Positions 9,074 to 17,646 of a stretch of DNA of 64,000 bases are shown piece after piece. The position numbers were made by a program, and so were the translations under genes. The DNA is from CAIZWU01 sp942492905. Its GTDB lineage: Bacteria > Verrucomicrobiota > Verrucomicrobiia > Verrucomicrobiales > V1-33. Within the stretch, counting starts at the first letter, position 1, and the number at the start of each line of letters is the position of its first letter. The stretch lies in the NCBI GenBank assembly GCA_942492905.1, contig OW818657.1:868001-932000 (forward strand), written 5' to 3'. The notes beneath the pieces were generated by a model. That model did no database searches, was not told the origin of the DNA, and worked only from the letters and a program-made list of their open reading frames with translations.

Positions 9074-10573
9074 ATGCGGAAAATTTCCCTCATCGGCTGC
9101 TGTGGCACGCTGCTTTTTGCAGCGGGGCTGACGCGTGCCGAAGACAGGCGGGCGGCGGCTCCGGTGGTGAGCCGGGGGGAAGAGTGGCTGGGGGAAGGGG
9201 CGGATCTTGGTTTGGAGTTGGCGCATGTGATAGCGGCCGGAAAGAAAGGGAATCCGGGGCAGGCGCGGCGGGATTTGGAATTGATTGCGGCGGAGGCGGA
9301 ATCGCGGGGGCTGAAGGCGGTGTGGCTGCAAGCCCAGCAATGGTGGGTGCGGTTTACCCTGGCAGATCAACCGGAGGCGGATTTGACCCCGGCGTTGGAG
9401 GAATTGCTGCACCGGGTGGAGGATTGGAATCAGACCGGGGAAGAGGCGGAAATTTACGCGCTCTGGGCGGAGGTGCTGAAAAGTCAGGGCCAATGGCTGA
9501 TGGCGTTCAAAGCACAGGATCGCACCACGCAGTTGGCGCTCGACGCCGGCCGGGTGCAGCGGGCAGTGGAGGCCTTTCTGGAAATGGCGCGGCTGTGCCG
9601 GGAAGCGGGTCATGGCTGGCGGTTGCGTCAGGTGTGGGTGCGGCTGGATCAGGCGATGGCCGCCCGCCCGGTGACCCTCCCGGAGATGCTGCAGGAAAGC
9701 CTGGTGGCCGAAAGGCAGGCGGGTGCCGGGCTGCTGGCCCGCACCTCATCGGCGGGACCGGCTGGGCCGCTGGTGGCCGGGGTGGATCTGCAGCCCAGGG
9801 ATAGCCGGGTGCTGGTTTCTGCTCCGGACAAGGAGTTGGGACGCAGCCGGTTTCTTCTGACCAATGCGGGTGCTTTTAGCGTTGGAGGAACCCTGAAGGT
9901 CACTGCCAATGGGGCAGTGGTGACGGCATGGCAAAGTGGCAAAGGCGGACTTTACATCACGCTGGGTCAGGGCGGGACGGAACCGGCGGCCCGCCCGCTG
10001 CGGTTGCTTCCCGGGCAGCAATTGGAAGTTTATGTGGAGCATGGTCCGGGACTGGCCGAGGACACGGTGCGGGTGACGTGGGATGGCGGGGAGAAGCCGG
10101 TCAGTGGGTCAGGGACGTTTTATTTTACGGAGGGTCTGCCTCCGGCCTCGGTGGTGAATGCCGGGGTGTTCCAACTCCATGCCGGATGGAGCATTCCGCT
10201 CTATCATGAAATCTACCAACGGGGACGCGGCACCCGGATCCAGAATCTTGCGGTCCAGGCCAGCGCGGCCTGCCGGTTGGAGATCTACGATCACGACACA
10301 GGCCAGTTATTGGCGGTTGATGCGGAAGGGGATGGCACTTACTTGGGTCCGGAGGATCAGATTTTCGGGGATTCCGACCGCGATGGCTGGCCGGATTTGG
10401 TGGTAGGGGACCGCGCCCGGGCAATTGAAATCTGTGCCTGGCCGCTGGGATTGACCGGGGGCGGCATCACCGTCACCGCCGGATTGAGGGCGGCTGGACC
10501 CGATGGGGCAGGGGCGGCCGGTGTGGTGGAAAACACCGTGTTGGGTCCGATCATGTCGGCTGGCCGGCCCTGA
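9074..10573 (+). CDS. Exported protein with helical repeat N-terminus
   Basis: 499 residues with signal peptide MRKISLIGCCGTLLFAAGLTRA. Residues about 40-240 look like paired amphipathic helices of TPR type ('AEIYALWAEVLKSQGQWLMA', 'AVEAFLEMARLCREAGHGWR'). Residues about 255-490 are beta-rich, and 'GPEDQIFGDSDRDGWPDLVV' resembles a calcium-binding DxDxDG loop. No enzyme signature was recognised. It precedes two TPM-like genes by 56 bases and may share their transcript, suggesting a role in the envelope. Function unknown. Confidence 0.7.
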   Translation: MRKISLIGCCGTLLFAAGLTRAEDRRAAAPVVSRGEEWLGEGADLGLELAHVIAAGKKGNPGQARRDLELIAAEAESRGLKAVWLQAQQWWVRFTLADQPEADLTPALEELLHRVEDWNQTGEEAEIYALWAEVLKSQGQWLMAFKAQDRTTQLALDAGRVQRAVEAFLEMARLCREAGHGWRLRQVWVRLDQAMAARPVTLPEMLQESLVAERQAGAGLLARTSSAGPAGPLVAGVDLQPRDSRVLVSAPDKELGRSRFLLTNAGAFSVGGTLKVTANGAVVTAWQSGKGGLYITLGQGGTEPAARPLRLLPGQQLEVYVEHGPGLAEDTVRVTWDGGEKPVSGSGTFYFTEGLPPASVVNAGVFQLHAGWSIPLYHEIYQRGRGTRIQNLAVQASAACRLEIYDHDTGQLLAVDAEGDGTYLGPEDQIFGDSDRDGWPDLVVGDRARAIEICAWPLGLTGGGITVTAGLRAAGPDGAGAAGVVENTVLGPIMSAGRP

Positions 10574-10629
10574 GCCGGAGGGGGAGGAGACTTGCAGGAG
10601 AATTTGACGGCAACCCTTGGCCGGATTTA

Positions 10630-11412
10630 ATGAGCGCATTGAATGAGCGGTTTTCCATGAAGTGCCCGCGGTGCGTCCAAAAGGCCGCACCGGGGGTGCC
10701 GTCCTGTCCGCACTGCGGTTATTCCTTGCAGATGGCCTGTGGTTTGTATGGCTCGGAGGCAGTGGTAGCGGAGCGCTTGATGGACGTGGAAGGCAGCCTG
10801 GTTCCCGAGCAGCGTCAGGCTATTCTGGACTCGCTGGATGACTTTGGCCGGATGTTCCCGCAGTTGTTTTTGCTGGTGTATCTGGGGGCGCTGCCGCCTC
10901 CGGCCAGCCCCCGGCAATTCGCCTTCTGGCTGTTGAATCATGCCGCCGTGACCGATCTGGACGGTCTGCAACCCAACGAGCGGGGGCTGCTGCTGGTGGT
11001 GGACCCCCGTGGCGGCACGGCAGTCCTGGCGGGCGGTTATTTCCTCGAAAATCTGATAGGCCAGGAAGAACTGGATTTGGTGCTGAAATCCGCGGCCAAA
11101 GACTTTAGCCGGGCGGACTATCCAGCGGCGCTGCGGACCATCACTGCTGCGTTGAGCCGGTTGTTGAAACGGGTGGCGCGGGAGGCTCTGCGGAATCCCC
11201 AACGTTTGCCATCCGGCTTGCCGGAGACGGGACCGGCAGGGTTTCCTCCTCTCGTCCGGACGGGAGAGGTCTCACTGCCGGAACCCATTCCAGAAGCATC
11301 TCCCTTGGAGCAGGAGCGGCCTCCCGCGGAGGTGGTTCCCTCCACTGCCGCCGGGCGCCCGGCTGGCCGAACCCGCCCCGCTGCCAAGCGGGCCAACCCT
11401 GGCCGCCGGTGA
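10630..11412 (+). CDS. Zinc-ribbon protein with TPM-like domain
   Basis: 260 residues. The N-terminus has a two-CxxC zinc ribbon (CPRC ... CPHCGYSL). Residues about 45-190 fit a TPM domain: 'RGLLLVVDPRGGTAVLAGGY' matches the family's strand-turn-strand, and 'FSRADYPAALRTITAAL' matches its closing helix. TPM domains occur in bacterial envelope proteins and in plant photosystem II repair factors. The C-terminal 60 residues are Pro/Ala-rich and likely disordered. An in-frame ATG at 10657, just before the ribbon (MKCPRC), is an equally possible start. The stop overlaps the GTG start of the next gene by four bases (GTGA), so translation is likely coupled. Confidence 0.65.
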   Translation: MSALNERFSMKCPRCVQKAAPGVPSCPHCGYSLQMACGLYGSEAVVAERLMDVEGSLVPEQRQAILDSLDDFGRMFPQLFLLVYLGALPPPASPRQFAFWLLNHAAVTDLDGLQPNERGLLLVVDPRGGTAVLAGGYFLENLIGQEELDLVLKSAAKDFSRADYPAALRTITAALSRLLKRVAREALRNPQRLPSGLPETGPAGFPPLVRTGEVSLPEPIPEASPLEQERPPAEVVPSTAAGRPAGRTRPAAKRANPGRR

Positions 11413-12485
11413 ACGTCCGCTTTCCGATAGGGTGCGCGGTGCTCCTGGCCTCCGCCGGGCGTTTGATGGCCTTGCCGGAAGCAGGTGAGCACGACCGGAC
11501 CGGCGAAATGGAGGAATCGGTGGAATTCCTTCCGGACAATCCAATTCCATGGCACGACTCCCTGCTTGAACTGCCCGGATGGATGCGTCAGGAACTCACC
11601 GAAATCAGGGACCGGACCCGCCCGGCGAATCAGGGGGGCGGTCTTTTTCCTCCGCAGATTTGGCCGCTGCAGCCTGAGCCGGTCCAAGGCCCCCTGATCC
11701 TTGATCCCCCCCTCCCCGGGGAAGAGAGTTCAAGCCTGGCGCTGGATCCCAAAGCGGTGGTTCCGCTCGGAGCCGAGCTCATGGGGCAGTATACCCTGCA
11801 GCAGCCCGCGGGGGTTTTGGTGGATCCGCAGCAGGTTGTGCAAGACCGGGCCAGTGGGCAGATGGAATCACTGGTGCAACGATGGCTGAATGATCAATGT
11901 GTGTTCCGCACGACCTTGTTGGTCTTCGGCCCCGGGCAGCAATTGCCGTCGGATTTTGATCCTCAGGCGCTGCGCCGCCAGTGGTCCGGGGAATCCGATG
12001 ACACCCTGCTGGTGTTCTATTTCTACCAGCAGCCGGAGCGCACTCTTGCTATTTTTGGCCCCGGGGCGCGTGCCACTTACACCGCGGCAGTGCTGCGTTC
12101 CATCGTGGATGCGGCCGTCGTGGAGGCCGCCCGGGTGTCCGGACCCACGGAGCAGCTGGAAAGGTTCTGCTATAAGATGTCGGTCCGTCTGCATTGGCTG
12201 GCCCGCAGCCTTCCGGCGAAGCCGGCGGACTCTGGGGCTTCGAGTAATCCGGGCCGCCGCTGGTGGGGAAACCTGGCGGTTTCCGTGCCGATCCTGACCG
12301 CCTTGGTGCTGACCGCAGGTTTTGGCCTGGCCCGGTTTATCCGGTCCCGCCGCGCCCGCTCTGAAGGAGAGGACGACGGCCCGGTATTTTTCCCCGAAAC
12401 GGAACCGTGTCCGCGGTTCGGGGCTCCTCACAGTGGAGGATTTTCTGCCGTGATTACCTTCCCCCGCAGTCCGTCAGGGCCCTGA
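11409..12485 (+). CDS. Membrane-anchored TPM-like protein
   Basis: 358 residues from a GTG that overlaps the preceding stop as GTGA. A weak signal peptide (VRFPIGCAVLLASAGRLMA) is followed by a Pro-rich stretch, then a TPM-like region with 'FRTTLLVFGPGQQLP' and 'DTLLVFYFYQQPERTLAIF', and finally one membrane helix near residues 287-310 (LAVSVPILTALVLTAGFGLA) with a short Arg-rich cytoplasmic tail. The topology (exported domain, single C-terminal helix) is usual for YgcG/TPM proteins. Overlap with the zinc-ribbon TPM gene suggests the two act together. The TPM assignment is inferred from strand pattern, not from an alignment. Confidence 0.65.
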   Translation: MNVRFPIGCAVLLASAGRLMALPEAGEHDRTGEMEESVEFLPDNPIPWHDSLLELPGWMRQELTEIRDRTRPANQGGGLFPPQIWPLQPEPVQGPLILDPPLPGEESSSLALDPKAVVPLGAELMGQYTLQQPAGVLVDPQQVVQDRASGQMESLVQRWLNDQCVFRTTLLVFGPGQQLPSDFDPQALRRQWSGESDDTLLVFYFYQQPERTLAIFGPGARATYTAAVLRSIVDAAVVEAARVSGPTEQLERFCYKMSVRLHWLARSLPAKPADSGASSNPGRRWWGNLAVSVPILTALVLTAGFGLARFIRSRRARSEGEDDGPVFFPETEPCPRFGAPHSGGFSAVITFPRSPSGP

Positions 12486-12516
12486 GTGGCTGAGCCATAA
12501 CCCGCCAGGAGAAGCC

Positions 12517-13050
12517 TTACCCGGCCAATTGGGGAAATCCGTCGGAGCGATGAACGATGCTGAAGGGGCTGTCAGGCACTCGCTGCGGAGGGAGGATCCG
12601 GATGCCGCAGGTGGGGCAGGGGGCGGCCCGCCCGTCATAGGTGGCCGGGTCTTTGATGATCAGCACGGTGAAGCATGAGGGACAATTGAAGCCCAGCTGT
12701 TGCGCTGAGGAAGCGGGCAGTTGCCGAGAGGGGGGCGGTGGTGCTGGCCGGGCCGCGATTTCAGAGGCTGGCCGGGGTGAAGGAATAACGGCTGGACGCT
12801 GGTGCCGGGCGGGCGGGGTATCACGCTTGGGCGGCAGACGGAGGGCTTCCGGCAAGGAGCTCAATGCTGCAAACCGCCGGCCTTCCATCGGGGACATTTG
12901 CCGGTCCGATGCCGTGGCCATGGCGGCCAATCCCGCCCATGGAGGCGGCCCCATACGATTATCGGCAGGGACATGATCCGCGTCCGGCAGGGACGGGAAT
13001 TCCGTCCGTCCATGGGGGGCGGTGGAAACGGAAAGAGGCGGCTCGTTCAA
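12517..13050 (-). CDS. Zinc-ribbon protein with long disordered N-terminus
   Basis: About 177 residues if translation starts at the TTG at 13050; the first in-frame ATG is at 12954, so the start is uncertain. Residues 1-115 are rich in Pro, Ala and Arg and probably disordered. Residues about 120-155 form a clear zinc ribbon: CPSC, an 11-residue linker region containing 'DPATYDGRAAPC', then CPTCG. Such ribbons are frequent in uncharacterised verrucomicrobial proteins. It is convergent with the TPM pair and divergent from the aldolase-dehydrogenase gene. Function unknown. Confidence 0.55.
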   Translation of the reverse strand: MNEPPLSVSTAPHGRTEFPSLPDADHVPADNRMGPPPWAGLAAMATASDRQMSPMEGRRFAALSSLPEALRLPPKRDTPPARHQRPAVIPSPRPASEIAARPAPPPPSRQLPASSAQQLGFNCPSCFTVLIIKDPATYDGRAAPCPTCGIRILPPQRVPDSPFSIVHRSDGFPQLAG

Positions 13051-13151
13051 AACAACGGAAGCAGAACTTTCTTATAATATGGCACCTCCGCCACAATTTC
13101 AATAGCAAATCTTCCCTCTTCCCGCCGCTGCCGCTTTTCCTGCCCCTTCCA

Positions 13152-13181
13152 TTGACGGCCCGCAGTCATTCCGGCTATAGA
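13152..13181 (+). promoter_or_regulatory. Candidate sigma70-type promoter for the aldolase/dehydrogenase gene
   Basis: TTGACG (13152-13157) and TATAGA (13176-13181) are separated by 18 bases and lie about 50 bases upstream of the ATG at 13229. Nothing else in the 178-base gap looks like a promoter on the plus strand. Confidence 0.45.
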
Positions 13182-13228
13182 CGGTCCTGCGGTGGGTTTG
13201 CCGCCGCCTTTTTCCGCTTTCCCCTTTT

Positions 13229-15205
13229 ATGCAAAGTCTTTGGAACTCCGATGAAGCCGCCGCCTGCGGGGCTGATCTTCTCTCCCAGCGCGTCTACAGC
13301 TCCCGGCTGCTGGGACGCAATCCCGCCCTGGTTCTCCATGGCGGCGGCAATACTTCTGCCAAGGCCACCATCCCCGATTTTTTCGGTGACCCCGTCGAGG
13401 TCCTTTATATCAAGGGCAGCGGGGGCGATCTGGCTAAAATCGGTCCCGAAGGGTTCCCCGCCGTCAAACTGGACGTCCTGCTGCGGCTCGCGGAACTCCC
13501 CACCCTGACCGATGCCGCGATGGTCCGGGAGCAACGCGCGGCCATGCTTGATCCCTCAGGCCCGAACCCAAGCATCGAGGCCGTGGTGCACGCCGTGCTC
13601 CCGCACCGGTTTGTGGATCACACCCATTCCGATGCCGTGATTGCCCTGACGAATCAGCCGCACGGAGCCGCCCTCGTCCGGGAAACCTGGGGCGACCGTG
13701 TCATCGTGGTGCCCTACGTCATGCCCGGGTTTTTCCTCGCGAAAGCGGTGCGCGAACTCATCCAGGACGCCGATTGGAGCAAGGTGGAAGGCCTGATCCT
13801 GATGCACCACGGCATCTTCACTTTCGGGGAGACCGCCCAGGAAAGTTACGAGCGCATGATCCAGCTGGTCACCGAAGCCGAAGATGCCCTCGCCAATCGT
13901 GGCGGCGGGCCGGAGGTGGTGGCACTGGCCGAGGCCGGATTGGACCCCACTGATCTCAGGAGACTTGCCGCCATCCGCCGGGCCGTTTCGCGGGCCAGGG
14001 GACGTGCCGTGCTCGCCCTGACCGAAACCAGCCCGGAAGCGGCCGGATTTGCCAGCCGTCCGGATGCCGGGGACCTCGCCACCCGCGGCACCCTGACGCC
14101 CGATCACTCCATCCGGATGAAACGCGCCCCCGTGGTGCTGGGCAAGGATGGCGCCATTGCCGCCTTTGCGATCGACTATCTGGAATCCCACAGCCGTCTC
14201 CAGTCGGGCCAGCCGGCCCTCGACCCCGCGCCCCGCTGGGCTGTCTGGCCGGGCAAAGGCACCATCGCCTTCGATACTACTCTGGCCGGGGCCGGCATCA
14301 TTGCGGATATCGCCCGCCACACCGTCCGCACCATCCAGCAGGCTGAAGCCGCGGGCGGCTGGACCGCCCTGCCGGAGCGGGATCTGTTTGAGATTGAACA
14401 CTGGGATCTCGAGCAGGCCAAGCTCCGCTCCGCCCCTGCGCCCAAGCCGCTCCAAGGCAAGATTGCCATTGTGTCAGGAGCCGCCGCCGGCATTGGCCGC
14501 GCCATTGCCGAGGAACTCCATGCCCAGGGCGCGGTCGTCACCGGTTTCGATCTCAACCCCGAGACCCCGGTGCGCCTCGGTGGCCGCGCTGGTCTCACCG
14601 GAAAGGTCCTCAATCTGACGGATTATCCTGCGGTGCAGCTGGCGGTGGAGGACGTGATCCGGCAATACGGCGGACTGGACATCCTCGTCAGCAATGCCGG
14701 GATCTTCACCGCCGGCGCCAACTTTGAGGACATGGACCCGGTGAACTGGGCCAAGAGCCTCGAAGTGAACCTGACCAGCCATATGAAGCTGCTCCAGTGC
14801 TGTGTCCCCTATCTGAAAAAGGGCATCGACCCCGCTGCCGTCTTCGTGGGCAGCCGGAACGTCGCTGCGCCCGGAGCCGGGGCCGGCAGCTATTCCTGCG
14901 CCAAGGCCGCCGTCACCCAGTTGGTCAGGGTCGCGGCCCTCGAACTGGCGCCGGATGGGGTGCGCGTGAACATCATCCATCCTGACGCCGTCTTCGATAC
15001 GGAACTCTGGACGCCCGAAGCCCTCGCCCGCAGCGCGGAACGGTATAACATGACAGTGGAGGAATACAAAACCCGCAATCTCATGAAGACCGAGATCAAA
15101 TCCCGCGACGTCGCCGCCATGGTCGCCGCGATGGCCAGCCCCCTCTTCGGCAAAACCACTGGAGCCCAGATCCCCGTGGACGGTGGCAACGACCGGGTCA
15201 TCTGA
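13229..15205 (+). CDS. Bifunctional aldolase/short-chain dehydrogenase (RhaD-like fusion)
   Basis: 658 residues, two fused enzymes. Residues about 20-240 are a class II aldolase (AraD/FucA fold) with 'HGGGNTSAK', the metal-binding 'DHTHSD' and 'LMHHGIFTFG'. Residues about 410-658 are a short-chain dehydrogenase with the nucleotide loop 'SGAAAGIGRAIAE', 'SNAGIF' and the catalytic YxxxK in 'SYSCAKAA'. Full-length relatives annotated as rhamnulose-1-phosphate aldolase/lactaldehyde dehydrogenase cleave a deoxy-ketose phosphate to DHAP and lactaldehyde and oxidise or reduce the aldehyde on the same chain. No sugar kinase, isomerase or transporter is adjacent, so the exact sugar is inferred. The stop and the next ATG overlap (TGATG). 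Confidence 0.88.
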   Translation: MQSLWNSDEAAACGADLLSQRVYSSRLLGRNPALVLHGGGNTSAKATIPDFFGDPVEVLYIKGSGGDLAKIGPEGFPAVKLDVLLRLAELPTLTDAAMVREQRAAMLDPSGPNPSIEAVVHAVLPHRFVDHTHSDAVIALTNQPHGAALVRETWGDRVIVVPYVMPGFFLAKAVRELIQDADWSKVEGLILMHHGIFTFGETAQESYERMIQLVTEAEDALANRGGGPEVVALAEAGLDPTDLRRLAAIRRAVSRARGRAVLALTETSPEAAGFASRPDAGDLATRGTLTPDHSIRMKRAPVVLGKDGAIAAFAIDYLESHSRLQSGQPALDPAPRWAVWPGKGTIAFDTTLAGAGIIADIARHTVRTIQQAEAAGGWTALPERDLFEIEHWDLEQAKLRSAPAPKPLQGKIAIVSGAAAGIGRAIAEELHAQGAVVTGFDLNPETPVRLGGRAGLTGKVLNLTDYPAVQLAVEDVIRQYGGLDILVSNAGIFTAGANFEDMDPVNWAKSLEVNLTSHMKLLQCCVPYLKKGIDPAAVFVGSRNVAAPGAGAGSYSCAKAAVTQLVRVAALELAPDGVRVNIIHPDAVFDTELWTPEALARSAERYNMTVEEYKTRNLMKTEIKSRDVAAMVAAMASPLFGKTTGAQIPVDGGNDRVI

Positions 15206-15615
15206 TGGAGGGAGAATTTGCAATCCTCCCCCGGCAATCAGGGACAAAGCCCATGGAGACGGTCCCCGATTCCAAACCCGGAAAGCCAGCTTTAAGCTGT
15301 TTCTCGAGGAGAACCTTCGCGGCATTGCGTCTGCCAGTGGTCCTTGTGATCGCAGCGGTCTATCTGGTGGTAGGCCTCCGCATTCCAACCGGCGAGGATG
15401 TGGACAAAGCCAATCAATTCCGCCGAGTGCTGGTTGAAGAACTGGAGTTGAAGGGCTTGGCGAACCTCGAGATCAAGATGAAACCCTGGTCGCGTGGCCG
15501 GGGGGATATCATTTTGGAGACGCCGGTATCCCCTGAAAAACTGAACCTGATCCGCCGGGAGTTTGACCGGCTGAATGTGGCTGGTGACTATGAGTTGAAA
15601 GTCCAGGCCCCGTGA
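15205..15615 (+). CDS. Small single-pass membrane protein
   Basis: 136 residues starting at an ATG that shares one base with the preceding TGA. One transmembrane helix lies near residues 41-58 (LRLPVVLVIAAVYLVVGL). About 75 soluble residues follow with an alpha/beta pattern ('RRVLVEELELKGLANLEIKM', 'RGDIILETPVSPEKLNLIRR'), probably outside the cytoplasm. A second ATG at 15253 is possible. No family recognised; the overlap suggests translational coupling to the aldolase/dehydrogenase. Confidence 0.6.
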   Translation: MEGEFAILPRQSGTKPMETVPDSKPGKPALSCFSRRTFAALRLPVVLVIAAVYLVVGLRIPTGEDVDKANQFRRVLVEELELKGLANLEIKMKPWSRGRGDIILETPVSPEKLNLIRREFDRLNVAGDYELKVQAP

Positions 15616-15809
15616 AAACCCGGAGCCGCATAAAACCAGGGATCAAGTCCCGCGACACCGCCGCCGTAGCCACGTCAGGCGAAAAGAGCGACCGGTGGGA
15701 GGTTTGTTCCGCGGTAGAGCAGGGCCGAGTGGCAGCGCGTAGCTACTGCCTTGAAGACCGTGGTCAGTGGTTGCACCATGACGAATGCTACCCGCCGGAC
15801 CTACGATGA
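15612..15809 (+). CDS. Possible 65-residue ORF bridging two genes
   Basis: A GTG start overlaps the preceding TGA as GTGA, and the stop overlaps the next ATG as ATGA. The perfect double overlap is the only support for this ORF. The predicted protein is charged, has two cysteines, no membrane segment and no recognisable motif, and its composition could come from non-coding sequence. If it is not a gene, the stretch is a 190-base spacer. Confidence 0.2.
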   Translation: MKTRSRIKPGIKSRDTAAVATSGEKSDRWEVCSAVEQGRVAARSYCLEDRGQWLHHDECYPPDLR

Positions 15810-16636
15810 GTGATGCCCTTTCTTCCATCAGTGCGCTGGCGGTTTCATGGCCGTCCCGGTTGACCGGTTTTTTTGAAATGTCGGCAAAATCCACCGTGGA
15901 GCTGGCAGTGCGCTACTTTCTATTTGCCGGGGTGGCGTGGCTGCTGGGCTACGTGCTGTTCGCGCGGCGCTGGCAGCATCGGAAGATTGTGCCCCGGCTG
16001 CCGGCGGGTTCAGAAGTGAGGCGGGAAATTTTCTATTCCGCCATTTCGGTGGTCATCTTTGGATTGGTCAGTGCAGCTACGATAATGGCGGCGAAGGCGG
16101 GGTGGACCCAGCTTTATTGGAAAAGGGGTGACCTTGGCACCGCCTGGTTCTGGGGGAGTATTTTTTGTGCGGTGCTGCTACACGACACTTGGTTCTACTG
16201 GACCCACCGGCTGATGCATCACCGGAAACTGTTCCGCTATTTTCACCGCACCCACCATCTCTCGCACAATCCCAGTCCATGGGCGGCCTACGCGTTCGAT
16301 CCTGCGGAAGCGGTGGTGCAGGCCGCCATTTTCCCGATCGCGGTCACAGTGATTCCGATGCATCCCTATGCCTTTGTGATCTTCATGGTCTGGCAGATCA
16401 CGTTCAACATTATCGGGCACACCGGTTATGAATTCCATCCGCGCTGGCTGATGGATTCCTGGCTGGGCCGGATCGTCAACACGCCGACCAACCACGCCCA
16501 GCATCACGAAAAAATGCGGGGCAATTATGGTCTGTATTTCAACGTCTGGGACCGGTTGATGGGGACCAACCACCCGGACTACGAATCCCGCTTCCGGGAG
16601 GTGACGACCCGCCCCCGCCCGGCGCCGGAACCCTGA
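15806..16636 (+). CDS. Sterol desaturase/fatty-acid hydroxylase family membrane oxygenase
   Basis: 276 residues from the ATG at 15806; an in-frame ATG at 15785 would add seven residues. About four membrane helices frame the histidine clusters of the non-haem di-iron oxygenases: HDTWFYWTHRLMHH, HRTHH, 'GHTGYEFH' and HAQHH. All the expected histidines are present, so the protein should be active. The family uses O2 to hydroxylate or desaturate lipids, sterols or carotenoids in the membrane. Neighbours give no substrate clue. Confidence 0.88.
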   Translation: MSDALSSISALAVSWPSRLTGFFEMSAKSTVELAVRYFLFAGVAWLLGYVLFARRWQHRKIVPRLPAGSEVRREIFYSAISVVIFGLVSAATIMAAKAGWTQLYWKRGDLGTAWFWGSIFCAVLLHDTWFYWTHRLMHHRKLFRYFHRTHHLSHNPSPWAAYAFDPAEAVVQAAIFPIAVTVIPMHPYAFVIFMVWQITFNIIGHTGYEFHPRWLMDSWLGRIVNTPTNHAQHHEKMRGNYGLYFNVWDRLMGTNHPDYESRFREVTTRPRPAPEP

Positions 16637-16672
16637 GCGTGCCGCAGAATCTGCCTGGCGGTGACGCCGCGT

Positions 16673-17467
16673 TCAGGGGCCAGCGGGCAGAGCGGCCATT
16701 CGTTGTTTAATCCTGGCGGCTTCGGCGGACCACTCCGCGAGTTGATAACGTTTGTGGACGGGGCAACAATTCCGGTCGGCCTGCAAGGCATGGGCGGAGG
16801 CGTAAATGGCGTTCAAGTTTTGCTGGTAACGGAGGCGGGCTCCGGTGCTGCCGGATTTCGCCCGTTGCATCCGGGCGACGGTGGCATTGGCGGCTTTGGT
16901 TTCCGCGATGAGGGCGTTGGTTTCCTCATCCACTTCCTTTTGCCGTTCAGCGGCCAGCCAGGCCGCCGCCTTTTCCGGATCGTAGGCAAAACGTTCGCGC
17001 AGGCTGGTCTCCAGTTGGCCCAGCGGCACCTTGTCCAGGCCCGAGGCATGGCGGAACCGCAGTTCCCCCGGGGTGATGGAAAGGACTTCCACGTCCTTGA
17101 ATACCCGGCCCGCTCCGCCATCCAATGTCGCGAGGCGTTGGCCGGCGGCCCGGTGCTGGGCGCTCAGACGGTATTTCCCTTTGTATTCGTCAAAGGCTTT
17201 GAGCACCTCATCCAGCTTCTTCTGCAGGGCTTCGCGCTCGGCTTTCGTTTCCTGTTCCCGGCGGGTGGCCTCTTCCCGGGCGCTGTCGATGCTGCGTTGC
17301 GCCCCTTTGGCCTCACTGGTCACCCGGGCTACATCCTCCTGGAGAAATTGGATGCGCTCCTGGAGTTTTTTGGTCTCGGCGAGGGCCGCCCGATGCCCCT
17401 CGGTGGGGCCGCAGCCGCCGGTTGCCAGGGTGAGGATGAGCAGGGAGCCGCAGCGCAATCGGTTCAT
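16673..17467 (-). CDS. Coiled-coil lipoprotein
   Basis: 264 residues. The ATG at 17467 is chosen because it begins a lipoprotein signal (MNRLRCGSLLILTLATGGC) with the lipobox Cys at residue 19. Residues about 28-100 form a long charged coiled coil ('KKLQERIQFLQEDVARVTSE', 'REEATRREQETKAEREALQK'). A small beta-rich segment ('VEVLSITPGELRFRHASGLD') follows, then a second helical region. The 'I(T/S)xGxLxFRHxxG' stretch resembles a motif seen in many verrucomicrobial exported proteins. Probably anchored in the outer or inner membrane facing the periplasm. Function unknown. Confidence 0.75.
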   Translation of the reverse strand: MNRLRCGSLLILTLATGGCGPTEGHRAALAETKKLQERIQFLQEDVARVTSEAKGAQRSIDSAREEATRREQETKAEREALQKKLDEVLKAFDEYKGKYRLSAQHRAAGQRLATLDGGAGRVFKDVEVLSITPGELRFRHASGLDKVPLGQLETSLRERFAYDPEKAAAWLAAERQKEVDEETNALIAETKAANATVARMQRAKSGSTGARLRYQQNLNAIYASAHALQADRNCCPVHKRYQLAEWSAEAARIKQRMAALPAGP

Positions 17468-17578
17468 ACCCTCAGGCCTATCGTAAAATGGATTTGCCCG
17501 CAAGTGAAGTTCTGGAGGGGCCGCCCCCTCCGGTTTTCCGGGCGAATCCAAAAGCCCGGCGGCCCCCGAAAATGCATC

Positions 17579-17606
17579 TTGCGCCTCCGGGGCTGCACGC
17601 TAGACT
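17579..17606 (+). promoter_or_regulatory. Candidate promoter for the pyrophosphatase gene
   Basis: TTGCGC (17579-17584), 16-base spacer, TAGACT (17601-17606), 41 bases ahead of the ATG. The same -35 core recurs before rpsB and, with the same -10, before pssA. Confidence 0.4.
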
Positions 17607-17646
17607 CGCGCTCCCGTTTTGGGACAATTTTAACTAAACCCCGCCC

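Noticed and set aside
8351..9613. N-terminal extension of the esterase frame
   Set aside because: The frame is open, but the residues are Pro/Arg/His-rich nonsense antisense to two plus genes, and the signal peptide at 8350 fixes the real start.
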